The notes below the pieces were generated by a model. The model did no database searches, was not told the DNA's origin, and saw only the letters and a program-made list of their open reading frames with translations. A program made the translations under genes and the position numbers. Positions 59,301-64,000 of a stretch of 64,000 nt of DNA are shown here, piece after piece (within the stretch, counting starts at the first letter, position 1; each line of letters starts with the position of its first letter). The DNA is taken from positions 1 through 64,000 of the forward strand of contig WNNJ02000592.1 of assembly GCA_012934845.2 (NCBI GenBank). The letters are read 5' to 3'. This DNA is from Pomphorhynchus laevis (Eukaryota; Acanthocephala; Palaeacanthocephala; Echinorhynchida; Pomphorhynchidae).

Positions 59301-59795
59301 TCTAATTATTTACACAATGTAAGATCATGAAAATAAAAATAGATGAGAAAAAGTTTTTAATTGAAAATATCACGAGCAAGTACTATCGTTACAAAAACGT
59401 ACTGATCAGTCACGCATTTTATGGGCCTCCTGTGATATCATGAGTCCATTTACGATATATGATTATATCATCATGTCGTAAAATGTACGTGACACAAGTT
59501 TCACAATCATAATGTGTTGTTTAACTATTGAAATAAGTATGCAAGCATAAATTTACAATTTTTTAAATTTTAAATGTTAAGTCAAGTCATAATAAGTTAA
59601 GTTATAAGTTCAGTCAAGTCATAATTCATAAACATTACAAATTCACCTAAATGTAGACATACCTCCAACCGTTGTTTGGTTATTCGATGTGAGCATTATA
59701 AATTCTTGCGATAACTCCATTACAACTCGGTGCCAATGCTTCATATTATGCAACGAATAATAATTGTCTGACTGATCGTATTCCAGTGATAGCGT
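25982..59795 (-). CDS. Neurexin-like LamG/EGF transmembrane receptor gene (3' part, 8 exons)
   Basis: Eight minus-strand exons join in a consistent reading phase: 59795-59663, 54657-54106, 51736-51470, 47626-47498, 32173-32019, 30175-30049, 26657-26452 and 26392-25982, about 659 residues. Order: end of one LamG domain; a second LamG; an EGF repeat with six cysteines; ~93 residues of juxtamembrane sequence; a membrane span; a cytoplasmic tail ending N-E-F-N-I. LamG-LamG-EGF-(x)-TM matches the C-terminal half of alpha-neurexin (LNS4-LNS5-EGF3-LNS6-TM), but the segment after EGF is half the size of an LNS domain, so another LamG/EGF receptor (CASPR, cadherin or crumbs type) is not excluded. The tail fits a class II PDZ ligand (hydrophobic at 0 and -2), as in neurexins. 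Expected role: cell-surface adhesion. Introns run from 59 bp to 15.3 kb and are filled with mobile elements; the 5' end lies beyond the window. Confidence 0.8.
26452..26657 (-). CDS. Receptor exon: transmembrane segment
   Basis: 68 codons read DILIADKQWFDRQYRREMTK, then the span MHVLILCLIIFAAFVLASL-AIFLL, then TKLLSVNCKRPQSKASKLQK. The span is ~23 hydrophobic residues; Lys/Arg-rich residues follow on the cytoplasmic side. Acceptor TTTTAG, donor GTAAAT; the downstream intron is only 59 bp. Confidence 0.85.
27224..27305 (-). repeat. Penelope-associated repeat unit, copy A
   Basis: Shares GGAGGTCATC, ATCAGGTTTCGGCCCCTATT and the following TCGACACAACATAG block with copies near 30.7, 37.3, 37.7 and 40.4 kb. 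Orientation is given by the GGGGCCGAAACCTGAT strand. Confidence 0.75.
28104..28145 (-). ncRNA. Candidate minimal type I hammerhead ribozyme
   Basis: Minus strand 28145 to 28104. Helix I 5' strand ACGGTG, core CTGATGA, helix II GCTT/loop AGTTA/GAGC (4 bp, one G-T), core GAAA, a two-base-pair helix III in ATACGT, cleavage triplet GTC (between 28110 and 28109), helix I 3' strand TACTGT. Helix I pairs over 6 bp with two wobbles. Very short helix III is typical of the hammerheads reported in Penelope-like retroelements, and Penelope remnants are nearby. It is sense to the receptor pre-mRNA. All core bases fit; stability of helix III is the doubt. Confidence 0.55.
30049..30175 (-). CDS. Receptor exon: juxtamembrane extracellular segment, part 2
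   Basis: 42 codons (GLKINGVPIQKLVISLVNQN, GNVNYLYRDCSLMELHCD) plus one base. This frame is the only one compatible with the transmembrane exon. INGVPI...LVISL resembles the last strands of a LamG/LNS fold. Donor GTATGC; acceptor ATAAG is weak. Two cysteines may form a disulphide. Confidence 0.65.
30176..32018 (-). other. Receptor intron, AT-rich, with one Penelope-associated repeat
   Basis: Contains repeat copy B (30690-30800) and flanking blocks resembling the CAGCTTAGCAAACAGAGTTT-type sequence found beside the Penelope copies at 37.5-37.6 and 40.2 kb. The rest is TTTATTAATTA-like low-complexity DNA. Confidence 0.5.
30690..30800 (-). repeat. Penelope-associated repeat unit, copy B
   Basis: Contains ATAAAGATTAGAGTTATCTG, TATGCTATCAGGTTTCGGCC and AATACATGCTAAT, matching copies C, D and E. 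It has no reverse-transcriptase remnant attached, so the terminal sequence exists alone. Confidence 0.75.
32019..32173 (-). CDS. Receptor exon: juxtamembrane extracellular segment, part 1
   Basis: 51 codons starting LNMNWKNILLTLGAPFENNS (phase 1, completing the G left by the EGF exon) through HRIDYFENIENAVNI. It contains a glycosylation-type NNST. The donor is a tandem GTAGGTAAGC. Only use of the upstream, less canonical GTAGGT keeps frame with the next exon; the stronger GTAAGC would shift the frame and hit a stop in the transmembrane exon. No close domain match. Confidence 0.6.
32735..34840 (-). mobile_element. CR1/L2-type LINE, 5'-truncated and decayed
   Basis: Minus-strand pieces in order. 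34572-34838: linker after the endonuclease (SHQAPWFDCECVTAKRLLRR). 34036-34575: RT N-terminal part (AYWRAKIESPSSPRNLWSSI, DSFKVAIIRPLVKRSSLDP, SSYRPISHLPTISKLFDCII). About 33620-33900: LASAFDVVDHQILL-like block, GVPQIYVLGPLLFTLLGDL and IQYADDIVLYADCD, an intact YADD. 33087-33605: post-RT (SKLDYSVSLLINYPKS). About 32760-32960: C-terminus (RSYSIAGPKLWNNLLSNV). Stops and frameshifts are present. It lies sense to the receptor gene in its 15.3-kb intron. Confidence 0.8.
34836..34895. repeat. Short tandem repeat at the LINE 5' break
   Basis: Three imperfect copies of a ~21-base unit containing TGTTTATATAAATCTGAA sit exactly at the 5' truncation point of the CR1-like element. Confidence 0.8.
34900..36045. 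other. Intronic AT-rich DNA, nothing recognised
   Basis: An 87-codon frame at 35386-35649 has several Cys and Lys residues (KISCKVCSCLG) but no recognised family, and I do not call it a gene. Near 36050-36115 a TAATCTAGAATTAATT unit is repeated three times just before the Penelope-like copy. Confidence 0.4.
36120..37200 (+). mobile_element. Penelope-like retroelement copy 1, RT core deleted
   Basis: 36304-36645 encodes the pre-RT region (KLKDNYIITTIDKASNNFVF, IPVLYWNPKLHKN). The frame then jumps at about 36645 straight to FLSFIEYEFVHNCVKTKSK and CMFRYIDDLCVFNSNNFY, so most RT fingers/palm motifs are missing while the YIDD motif is kept. Following pieces read INDKEGVYLDMNIKLTLTKT and HEHSCIPYNIKYNTLNNEIL. 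The style (DKA-NNxVF...LPKLHK-like block, RYIDD, LN-K-T-N...LD) matches Penelope-like elements of cnidarian and other invertebrate genomes. It is a dead copy and forms one arm of a large inverted repeat. Confidence 0.7.
37232..37366 (+). repeat. Penelope-associated repeat unit, copy E
   Basis: Downstream of RT copy 1. Contains GGCCCCGCTGCTATG, a GGGGCCGAAACCTGATAGC block and TTCTGATGACCTC. GGCCCC and GGGGCC can pair (37268-37273 with 37299-37304). In the sister copy D the loop segment GCTGCTATG can also pair downstream with CATAGCAG, giving a possible pseudoknot. Confidence 0.75.
37720..37815 (-). repeat. Penelope-associated repeat unit, copy C
   Basis: Minus-strand copy with GGGGCCGAAACCGGATAACA and the flanking GATGACCTCTATTCC block, downstream (in element direction) of RT copy 2. 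The GGCCCC partner strand has mutated, so pairing is lost here. Confidence 0.7.
37872..38430 (-). mobile_element. Penelope-like retroelement copy 2 (5'-truncated)
   Basis: 154-codon frame from MFRYIDDICVFNCNNFYSLS through YPESLILNKTNINDKEGVYL, DMNIKLTLTKTTINLYRKDD and KYINQQYIIKNKFKLLSG. It is homologous to the 3' half of copy 1 and to copy 3, and breaks off just upstream of the YIDD motif near the point where copy 1 is internally joined. Confidence 0.75.
38697..38704. repeat. Merlin target-site duplication, left
   Basis: GAAACTTT directly before the left inverted end; the identical octamer follows the right end at 39869-39876. Confidence 0.9.
38757..38845. repeat. AAATA/AAAAT low-complexity tract
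   Basis: Simple repeat between the left Merlin terminus and the transposase stop codon. Confidence 0.9.
38858..39748 (-). CDS. Merlin transposase (IS1016/IS1595-like DDE)
   Basis: Intact 296-residue frame. Cys35, Cys38, Cys58 and Cys63 form an N-terminal zinc-binding knuckle (CIIC ... CYKNGC). Residues 100-125 look like a helix-turn-helix (SIIASKITSDRTIRKIFYKL). The catalytic core follows: Asp146 in KIVQIDETML, Asp211 in STIMTDEHKSY and Glu248 in QSVESFNGQIK, the D-D-E pattern of the IS1595/Merlin group. It cuts and pastes the element by acting on the inverted ends. No stop, frameshift or missing catalytic residue is seen, and the element ends are perfect, so the copy could be recently active. 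ATG 39748 gives a full-length protein; 22 bases ending at that start region are duplicated upstream at 39796-39816. Confidence 0.93.
   Translation of the reverse strand: MDNLDHYEQLIISSTQQDFIDHLFDSRYLVRSMKCIICDTYMKLSLYKRSIDGYGWRCYKNGCTNLKKYISIRKGSFFDGFSIDIRTILRVLIKKCVKQPTHSIIASKITSDRTIRKIFYKLNKLIPETDFSEDKLGGPGKIVQIDETMLNYKCKSHRGRSYTNRTDALCIVEVGDKIERSFARVIADKAQTTILPIISSQVLPHSTIMTDEHKSYSRLNKNGYEHKTVCHKYNFVDKNTGAHTQSVESFNGQIKNEIKKQKGVLTTYRPNFLKEFCLFYNNREKYQYIIFDLIKV
39869..39876. repeat. Merlin target-site duplication, right
   Basis: GAAACTTT directly after the right inverted end, identical to 38697-38704. Confidence 0.9.
40365..40490 (-). repeat. Penelope-associated repeat unit, copy D
   Basis: Minus-strand counterpart of copy E, with GGCCCC, GCTGCTATG, GGGGCC, GAAACC and CATAGCAG all preserved, so two overlapping helices (6 and ~8 bp) are possible. 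Confidence 0.75.
40558..41060 (-). mobile_element. Penelope-like retroelement copy 3 (5'-truncated)
   Basis: 149-codon frame beginning MKYIFRYIDDICVFNSNNFY, almost the same as copy 1 over its 3' half (HEHSCIPYNIKYNTLNNEIL, CNDIGFLQNHLNNLIDTYFK). The RT part upstream of YIDD is missing beyond about 41060. It forms the right arm of the large inverted repeat. Confidence 0.75.
41070..42600. other. Intronic DNA, nothing recognised
   Basis: AT-rich on the left. 41800-42500 is less AT-rich, with short open frames lacking recognisable motifs; it may be an old repeat. Confidence 0.4.
42600..45870 (-). mobile_element. Jockey-like LINE, minus-strand copy, decayed
   Basis: Read on the minus strand from 45870: ORF1 remnants (45363-45563, TSINISNLPPHLDEKDIESL; CCHC-like knuckles near 45200-45300; 44706-44969, KESKKRGGSSHGVPPVKIGK), then ORF2: endonuclease start near 44650 and fragments down to 43560 (SPTPTKLKTLAYMLHLPNLS), then RT at 42774-43450 (GTSKLVAPLFSRVCQLLTAE, SCPKDLRPISIQNSLI, FHGFVKGRSVHSPIGEV, AVFLEFSAAFDRISI). 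The YADD region is deleted: sequence jumps from before it to the 3' end (42620-42760). Many stops. It lies sense in the receptor's 15.3-kb intron. Confidence 0.8.
44053..44224. repeat. 86-bp tandem duplication inside the Jockey-like copy
   Basis: GAGCTCGTTGATGTGTAATA and the following segment begin at 44053 and again at 44139. Other copies of this LINE have one unit, so the duplication arose after insertion or in this lineage. Confidence 0.8.
45911..46500 (+). mobile_element. Penelope-like element GIY-YIG domain and 3' end
   Basis: The frame from 45911 gives NGCKPCGDKRYKTCKVLKTA and TSSVTGG (paired-cysteine linker). After a frameshift near 46060 it continues CSNCKTKNIVYVDTCKICKK, then QNLGQSSMELARRLNLRRSQ, FKAINAADGYLRH and ENCFSC. 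This is the linker plus GIY-YIG nuclease of a Penelope-like element (VYV, the QYVGQ-like QNLGQ, and RRLNxRR). The fragment ends at the hairpin at 46480-46491 (GGCC/ACGA/GGCC then GAAACGTC). One frameshift is visible and the RT is missing. Confidence 0.75.
46471..46500 (+). repeat. Penelope-type terminal hairpin (second example)
   Basis: GATAAAG, then stem GGCC (46480-46483) / loop ACGA / GGCC (46488-46491), then GAAACGTC. Directly downstream of GIY-YIG coding sequence. Confidence 0.65.
46659..46686 (+). repeat. Penelope-type terminal hairpin (third example)
   Basis: TGAAGAA, stem GGGC (46666-46669) / loop GAGGA / GCCC (46675-46678), then GAAACTTC. Same layout as the other two, about 180 bp after the second, without adjacent coding sequence. 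Confidence 0.6.
46690..47490 (-). other. Receptor intron just downstream of the EGF exon, nothing recognised
   Basis: AT-rich sequence with no element signature apart from scattered short repeats. Confidence 0.4.
47498..47626 (-). CDS. Receptor exon: EGF-like repeat
   Basis: 42 codons: GLPQCLDFMCINDSDCIENT, SALLTVTCNCSKTIFDGHRC, EY. Six cysteines with C-N-C and G-x-x-C spacing give an EGF-like fold. The exon is in phase with the LamG exon upstream (G|CT) and the next coding exon 15.3 kb downstream (G|TA). Acceptor GTTAG, donor GTAAGA. Confidence 0.85.
48885..49085 (-). mobile_element. RTE (Rex3-like) 3' end fragment
   Basis: GATCTGGAGATCGGGTTGTG and ACCGAGGTATGCCTCGGGGT, with GTCCAGAAAGTTTAATCTGG, align with the 3' end of the RTE at 54.98-55.17 kb. 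About 200 bases only, heavily 5'-truncated. Confidence 0.65.
49699..49779 (-). ncRNA. Type III hammerhead ribozyme motif, inverted copy (best conserved)
   Basis: Minus strand 49779 to 49699. Helix III 5' strand GTGCCGT, cleavage triplet GTC (between 49772 and 49771), helix I TGTCAG...CTGGTA closed by an inner hairpin (ATCC/GGAT), core CTGATGA, helix II GTCAT/TGTG/ATGAC (perfect 5 bp), core GAA, helix III 3' strand ACGGTAC. Helix III is 7 bp (one G-T) and helix I 6 bp (two G-T). Every invariant core base is present. The motif is sense to the receptor pre-mRNA. Confidence 0.8.
50033..50108 (+). ncRNA. Hammerhead motif, direct copy 1 (degraded)
   Basis: GTGCCGTC, then TATCAG...CTGGTA, CTGATGAG, then a shortened helix II (TAATTGTTGAC), GAAACGG. 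Core heptamer and GAAAC survive, but helix II has lost two bases and pairing, so activity is unlikely. Confidence 0.6.
50223..50303 (+). ncRNA. Hammerhead motif, direct copy 2
   Basis: Same length (81 nt) and layout as the inverted copy. Helix III GTGCCGT/ACGGTAC intact; cleavage expected after 50230; helix I TGTCAA...CTGGTA; CTGATGA at 50273-50279; helix II GTAAT/TGTG/ATGAC with one A-G mismatch; GAAAC at 50294-50298. Antisense to the receptor gene. Confidence 0.7.
50543..50623 (+). ncRNA. Hammerhead motif, direct copy 3
   Basis: Helix III intact, cleavage expected after 50550, CTGATGA at 50593-50599, the same single mismatch in helix II, GAAAC at 50614-50618. Helix I is weakened (CGTGTA in place of CTGGTA). 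Confidence 0.65.
51470..51736 (-). CDS. Receptor exon: C-terminal half of the second LamG domain
   Basis: 88 codons (AVMKIDNAKVSQFIGGEW, DALLYIGGLPDRLKL, TTSSFIGSIATILLNGN, LVNVAEEYFSIS). LYIGGLPD and the FIGSI...LNG block are the classic laminin-G signature, with the usual FxGCI cysteine replaced by serine. The acceptor is best placed at TTAAGAG to keep phase with the upstream exon. Donor GTTAGT. Confidence 0.85.
52285..52775 (+). mobile_element. Jockey-like LINE 3' fragment
   Basis: Begins within the post-RT coding region (SRVKYLGFTVT-type sequence; LDRLKRILKRARWALKRAQH) and runs through RLWGTWAISGLVFFSRRRPI to the 3' UTR ending TCCTTATTTATTTATTTT. Heavily 5'-truncated and antisense to the receptor gene in the intron between the two LamG exons. 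Sequence quality is better than in other copies (few breaks), suggesting a younger insertion. Confidence 0.85.
52800..54105 (-). other. Receptor intron, AT-rich, nothing recognised
   Basis: Includes a solitary TACGTAGATTCGATGAGCTG block at about 53320, which resembles the terminal sequence beside the Penelope copies at 37.5 and 40.2 kb. Otherwise low complexity. Confidence 0.4.
54106..54657 (-). CDS. Receptor exon: end of LamG 1 and start of LamG 2
   Basis: 183 codons. The first part (YLKYITLGSAGG-type: AHLKYITLGSAGGFSNKG, then HKNFIGYMTRLKLGSYFEDI) closes LamG 1. A linker with two cysteines follows, then LamG 2 begins (FAYPLELSLPNQFMILTVAP, TVFHIAMLFKPSL, LLTISCTKTEFIAIILTENK, NNWHQFSLFLQSG). 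Acceptor TTTTAG and donor GTTTGT; joins both neighbours in phase (G|AC and G|CT). Confidence 0.85.
55982..56362 (-). pseudogene. RTE reverse-transcriptase palm fragment
   Basis: 126 codons with the conserved NYRGI and GFRPGRGTTDQLF blocks and the first catalytic aspartate in FVDLEKVFDRV. It then loses frame before the YADD motif. It documents clade membership but is not functional. Confidence 0.8.
57510..58004 (-). pseudogene. RTE APE-type endonuclease, N-terminal part
   Basis: 164 codons starting MSFHCRVPCDKTVVQRQRKR. VGTLNVISL replaces the usual GTWNVRSL. The T-SLHYSGTG block corresponds to the usual ETRWTGSGT with the catalytic glutamate changed to serine, so the enzyme is dead even before the downstream frameshift. 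Confidence 0.75.
58520..59655 (-). other. Receptor intron, AT-rich, nothing recognised
   Basis: Between the RTE 5' end and the LamG 1 exon. Open frame 58756-58992 (-) is low complexity. Confidence 0.4.
59663..59795 (-). CDS. Receptor exon: central part of LamG 1
   Basis: 44 codons: TLSLEYDQSDNYYSLHNMKH, WHRVVMELSQEFIMLTSNNQ, TTVG. WHRVVMEL is the conserved W-H-x-V strand of LamG domains. Acceptor TTTTAG, donor GTATGT. Earlier exons were not found before the right edge. Confidence 0.8.
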
Positions 59796-59799
59796 CTAA

Positions 59800-60400
59800 A
59801 ATGATAGCTACATTTATTTAACACTAGATTCACTATGAAGCATAATGTTCAATGTCAAAATGTACATATTCTTTTTGACCAAGAAAGTAATTTTATCCAT
59901 ACTAACGTTCATTTGTTCACACAAGTAACTTTGATTTTAAAATGTAAAAAGTCGGTCGCACTTTTAAATAATTTATAAGCTTCCAAGCATACAATGCATT
60001 CTGTATAATTTTTCCGTATAACTTTATTTTGTAATTATTGTGATTCAGGTATCTTAATAAACGGACAATCTTGTCTATTAAATAGTTTCTAATTACAATT
60101 TATTTGATAGATTCTAAACTACGTTTGTATTTATTATTTCCGTTTAATTTTGCTTCTTAATTTCGTTCATTTGAGAAACGTTTTTTGCAACGTTTTTTAC
60201 TAAACTTTCTACACTACATCAGGAATTAAGATTCGTTCGGTGACACACTAAAATCTGTTATTTCTTTCTTGAAGATATAACGCCTTCTGATGTATTATCA
60301 GATAAAATTGTATCGTTTCTTAAACTGATCTTTTTTTTTGAATATTTAACAAAAGTATATAGTTTTTTAATAAACATTAAACCGAATTATTTTATTCAAA
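59800..60400. other. AT-rich DNA upstream of the last visible receptor exon
   Basis: No further LamG or EGF exon was recognised before the Jockey-like element. The receptor gene presumably continues past the right edge. Confidence 0.4.
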
Positions 60401-60659
60401 CTTCAAAAATGCACCAGCTCATAATCATTTTCATTTGCAAAAATTTCTTAATTCGTTCGCAAAAATGCAAGTGTCAGAACTTTCGAAATATTGCAACTTT
60501 ATACTGGAAAATGGATGGAAAACAGAGCAGAACAAAGGTAAAACTACTCCGTCTTCTTCTGACAAGGTTAGTAACGTTAATGAAAAATCTCTTGGTGAAG
60601 GGATCCTCACCAAGAGATTTAACGAATCTAGGTACAATCACCGTGAAGCCTATAATGGC

Positions 60660-61120
60660 AACAGTTAGAATATCCAACTTGCCTACGCACCTTGATGGTG
60701 ACGACATCGTTGAACTCAAATCTAGGTACAAGATCGATTCCGTATGACCGCTAATCGTAAAAAGGTAACCCATTACCGATTGGTTTTGGATCAGCCTATA
60801 TGGATCGGGCTGAGATTCTCTCGAAGTCCTGTGTCAACTCCTTCCAGGGGTTTAATCTGAAATTCGAAATGGTTGCAGTTGAAAGATACACATACCCACA
60901 TTGTAATATGTGTCATTGCGAGGGACTGAACTTCGAGCAGCTCAGAGCCAAATATCTATGGGGTTTGTAAATGCGAACATAGCATTAAGTCCGGGGTGAA
61001 GTGCACTTCTCCATCCTTGTGCTCGAATTGCGGCCCCCTCACCCCGCTTGGTCACGAAAATGCCCAAAATTCAAATCGTACAATGATGCGTTTAAGATCA
61101 ACATTAGACCGGTTTCCGAT
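60660..61120 (+). pseudogene. ORF1 (RNA-binding, zinc-knuckle) of the Jockey-like LINE
   Basis: Three-frame reading gives TVRISNLPTHLDGDDIVELK, then YTYPHCNMCHCEG, CKCEHSIKSGVKCTSPSLCS, NCG-PHPAWSRKCPKFKSYN. The Cys/His series resembles gag-type CCHC knuckles that bind the element's RNA. Frame breaks lie between the blocks. Confidence 0.6.
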
Positions 61121-63035
61121 AATAAGAACCGTTCTTTTCAAATTTTTCCAGACTATCTAACGACGAACTTCTGAAGATTACTGATATCAGGATTAATGCG
61201 GTCGTAAAACGAATGGAAGACTTGGTGTCGGCCCTTACTACGACCTCCTATGGCACGACGCAATTACTCAAGCAAACTATTCCAGAATCCAAGAAATAGA
61301 AGTCTCGGCTTACGCCGTCCCCCCATAAAGATTGGAAAGCTGCTAAATTTTTAAAGGGTAAAAATGCCTCCAAGGGAAATAAAGATAATGCCCGTGGGCA
61401 AGTGCCCACTTTAGATGGTGCTAGTGATGGAGAGGGTAACCCATCCACCCCTAGCTCCGTCTGGGGATGAGGCAATCCCACACAGCTAACCTAACACAAT
61501 GCAGAGTACTCGTAAGCCTTTTTCACTTAATATTCTTAAGTGGAATTCGGGAAGAGCTTCTGCCCTTAGACTTCTATATGGTAGAGATGCAGATGTTATA
61601 GTCCTTCGGGAGACGCGGTCTATCCGACTTACCCAGGACACTACTCAATTCTTACCAAAGCACATTTGTTCCCACTATACTCCGTACATAACCCCACCTC
61701 ACTCCTCTTCATTTCAAGGTATTTTAACCTTGGTTAAATGCTACTTAAGATCGTCTCCTCTTTTCAACTATTCTTGTACAGCCCTTTCTTGCTTAGTAGT
61801 TTACTCTGTAAGAACGATAAACGCCTCAGTCTAGCCAATGTCTACATCCGTCCAGGGGAGATTCACAAGAACCGTGACCTCCTGGATAGGATTATTGATA
61901 GAGGCTAAGTCATGGTACTTGGTGACCTCAACGGCAGAACCGGTCGTTGGATTAATGCGGCACTTCGCAGAGCCAGGGATAGTTATCTTATTCACAAACC
62001 ACCGTTCCTTATCTTTCATTGCACATGAACGAATTCACTCCTCGACTTATTACTGCTCCATGAGAGGTCGTTGTTGAAACCCCTCTGTACGGAGCAGTCG
62101 CGTCAGCATCTGTCCACCTCTTATGACTAGATTCGCTGGCAGATAGAAGAGGACACGCTGCTTAGAAGGAGATTCCACTTTGATCCTATTAGAATGGCTT
62201 TCTTTCAGGCAGCTATCCAACGCTTCCTCCAAATTGCGAATGATAGTCTAACCGAATTTTATTCCTACCTCTCTTCGCAAGCTACCGCGATGCTTTCGAC
62301 AACCTATAAAGATCGTATCTTCCGTCCCACTCCGACAAAACTAAAGACCTTAGCATATTTGCTTCGTCTTCCCAATCTATCTGCTTCTGCCAGACAAGTT
62401 CTCTCGAAAGAATATTGGAGTACTAGATAAAGATTCCAACTGGGTAAGGATATGACAAGCATTGCTTCCCTTAATCCAATCCAGTATTCCTTCTGGAAGA
62501 TATTCAAAAAGGAAAAGTTTGTTTGTTGGAAGGATAGGGCTTTGGACTGGATTGGTAATATAGGTATTGATAAAGTTTTGGAGGAGTCACTATCCTTACA
62601 TAACTATGGAGCCACTTAATCACCCCAGCCAATCCCGCCTTGCGGATACTTCAGAATTAAGGATTTATCTGTCACAGACAACCTTAACTCCTGGGGCCTC
62701 TTCCGAGCACCTCCAAATCCGAAGCTCCACTCTCTTCTCGTGTCTGTCAGCTTTTGATAGATGATCAAAGAAGAGAAGTACCCGTCACAATGCAATTAGC
62801 CGCCCTATCCGATTTGACCGTCATTAACATTAGTAGACGAATATTTTTACATATGAACAATCCTGTCTAATGTACTAGAGACCTGCGGCCTATTTCGATT
62901 CAAAATTCCCTCGTTTCGATCTACGAGAAAGCGCTTGCGCGTAGAATCCACGATCATCTGAGTAGGCGAAATTTAATCTAACCAGGTTTCCATGGGTTCG
63001 TCAAAGGTCGCTCGGTCAATATAGCTGTAGGTGTA

Positions 63036-63433
63036 GTGCATCAGTTTTGCCAGGAGAATAGTCATAAACTTGCCATGGCTGTTTTACTTGATTTTGCTGC
63101 TGCATTTGACCGCATTTCCATTCCCTTTGTTATCATTTCCTCAGGTCCTTTGAGTTGCCTGCTAGAATTGTTAACATGGTGGAGAGACTTCTGTACACTA
63201 AGCGATTCTATTATGAAGACGATCCTGATGCGCGTCAATTCTACTCTATTACGGGTGTGCCCCCAGGATCCCCTCTTTCTCATATCTTGCTTCTTGATGC
63301 CTCCATTGAACTCTTTAAAATATTTAAACGCGAACAACGTATAGTGGTATACGCTGATGATACCACAGCCCTGTTCTCTGGACGCAGGTGCAAAGACGTA
63401 GTCTCGGACATCAGCCGTTTCTTTTTAAGATAA
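63036..63433 (+). pseudogene. Reverse-transcriptase core of the right-hand Jockey-like copy
   Basis: Two overlapping frames (63036-63344 and 63155-63433) cover the first catalytic aspartate (LLDFAAAFDRI) and the YADD pair (VVYADDTTALFSG). A frameshift near 63150 separates them. Both catalytic blocks are unmutated. Confidence 0.75.
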
Positions 63434-64000
63434 AAAGACCAGTTACCCAAGTCTAATCTTATTTAAAACTTTGCGAAATCACAGGTGGTTGTCTTTCATG
63501 GCACATCTTCTACAAGGCATAAACTTAAGAGATTAGCACTCTCTGCCCTTTCTTTCATTTTGACTTATCAATTACTCCCTACCTTCACGAGTAGAGTAAA
63601 ATACCTGGGGTTTAGCTTTACGGTGATCTGGTCGGTGAAAGCTGTCCTGCATAGACTCAAACGTATCCTGAAGAGAGCTAGGTGTGCCCTGTAAAGGGCT
63701 CAGCATCTGCCATTGAAAGGGAAAACTCAGTTGCGCCTCTGGGGCACTTGGGCTATCTAGGGATTAGTCTTCTTCTCTATAGGACGTTCCCCAGAGCAAA
63801 GGTTAAGGCTTTTTAAGCTGCTCATCTCTAGCTTACCCAGCATAATCCGCCTCGATTGGACTCTTCGGGGGTAAAAGACTCCGGGTGGTTTAGTCAAAAG
63901 GCGGCGTGTTGGATTGATTGTAGCGCTCTGATCCTACCAGACTTGAGACCATAATGAGGAGGAAGAGAACAAATGAAGAGGAATGAAGTTTTTCGGGCAT

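Larger units (their letters stand above)
60435..64000 (+). mobile_element. Jockey-like LINE, long copy, cut by window edge
   Basis: ORF1 region 60435-61480: SELSKYCNFILENGW; TVRISNLPTHLDGDDIVELK (equivalent to ISNLPPHLDEKDIE in the 42.6-45.9 kb copy); zinc knuckles near 60890-61070 (CNMCHCEG; CKCEHSIKSGVKC; CSNCG). ORF2 from 61499: endonuclease (FSLNILKWNSGRASALRLLY, DADVIVLRETRSI), RT with AVLLDFAAAFDRISIPF, GVPPGSPLSH and VVYADDTTALFSGRRC (intact YADD, 63345-63380), post-RT (VKYLGFSFTVIWS). Stops and frameshifts throughout. The 3' UTR begins near 63950; the tail lies beyond the edge. It carries no stop at the site where the 18.6-kb copy has one (SSFQGILTLVK). Confidence 0.85.

Noticed and set aside
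1-64000. CRISPR arrays, bacterial operons, tRNA and rRNA genes
   Set aside because: No spaced direct repeats, ribosome-binding patterns or recognisable tRNA/rRNA sequence; the splice sites and LINE content are eukaryotic.

Overview
This is an AT-rich stretch of animal (invertebrate-type) nuclear DNA. It has GT-AG introns, laminin-G/EGF exons of a metazoan membrane receptor, long TA microsatellites, and many broken retrotransposons of animal types (Jockey-like, CR1-like and RTE/Rex3-like LINEs, Penelope-like elements) plus one Merlin DNA transposon. Nothing here fixes the species. Most long open frames are pieces of mobile elements or antisense shadows of them; three host genes can be supported.

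Layout. 855-7676 (+): the last four coding exons of a gene I cannot name; its large introns hold a TA microsatellite and an internally deleted RTE. 8.7-21.2 kb: a mobile-element cluster (Jockey-like piece, an unnamed reverse-transcriptase element, a GIY-YIG Penelope fragment, minisatellites, a decayed CR1-like LINE and a decayed Jockey-like LINE). 21269-22186 (+): an apparently intact, intronless ERCC1 reading frame starting about 115 bp after the LINE tail. 25982-59795 (-): eight exons of a neurexin-like type I membrane receptor (two LamG domains, an EGF repeat, a juxtamembrane segment, a membrane span and a cytoplasmic tail); its 5' part lies beyond the right edge. ERCC1 and this gene converge. 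The receptor introns are swollen by insertions: a CR1-like LINE (32.7-34.8 kb), three Penelope-like copies forming a large inverted repeat (36.1-41.0 kb), an intact Merlin element inside that repeat (38705-39868), Jockey-like copies (42.6-45.9 and 52.3-52.8 kb), a GIY-YIG fragment (45.9-46.5 kb), a repeat array carrying hammerhead-ribozyme motifs (49.6-50.7 kb) and a near-full-length RTE (54.9-58.5 kb). Another Jockey-like copy occupies 60.4 kb to the right edge.

The most interesting signal is the 49.6-50.7 kb array. Four copies of an ~81-nt sequence carry the conserved hammerhead core (CTGATGA, helix II, GAAAC) plus pairing strands for helices I and III and a GTC cleavage triplet, arranged as a type III hammerhead. 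The copy with a perfect helix II is sense to the receptor pre-mRNA. A second, unrelated minimal type I hammerhead candidate lies at 28104-28145, also sense to that gene. The Merlin element is complete: perfect inverted ends, 8-bp target duplication and an unbroken transposase with its DDE residues.

Exon structures were read by eye from splice sites and reading-phase continuity; homology statements rest on recognised motifs, not searches.
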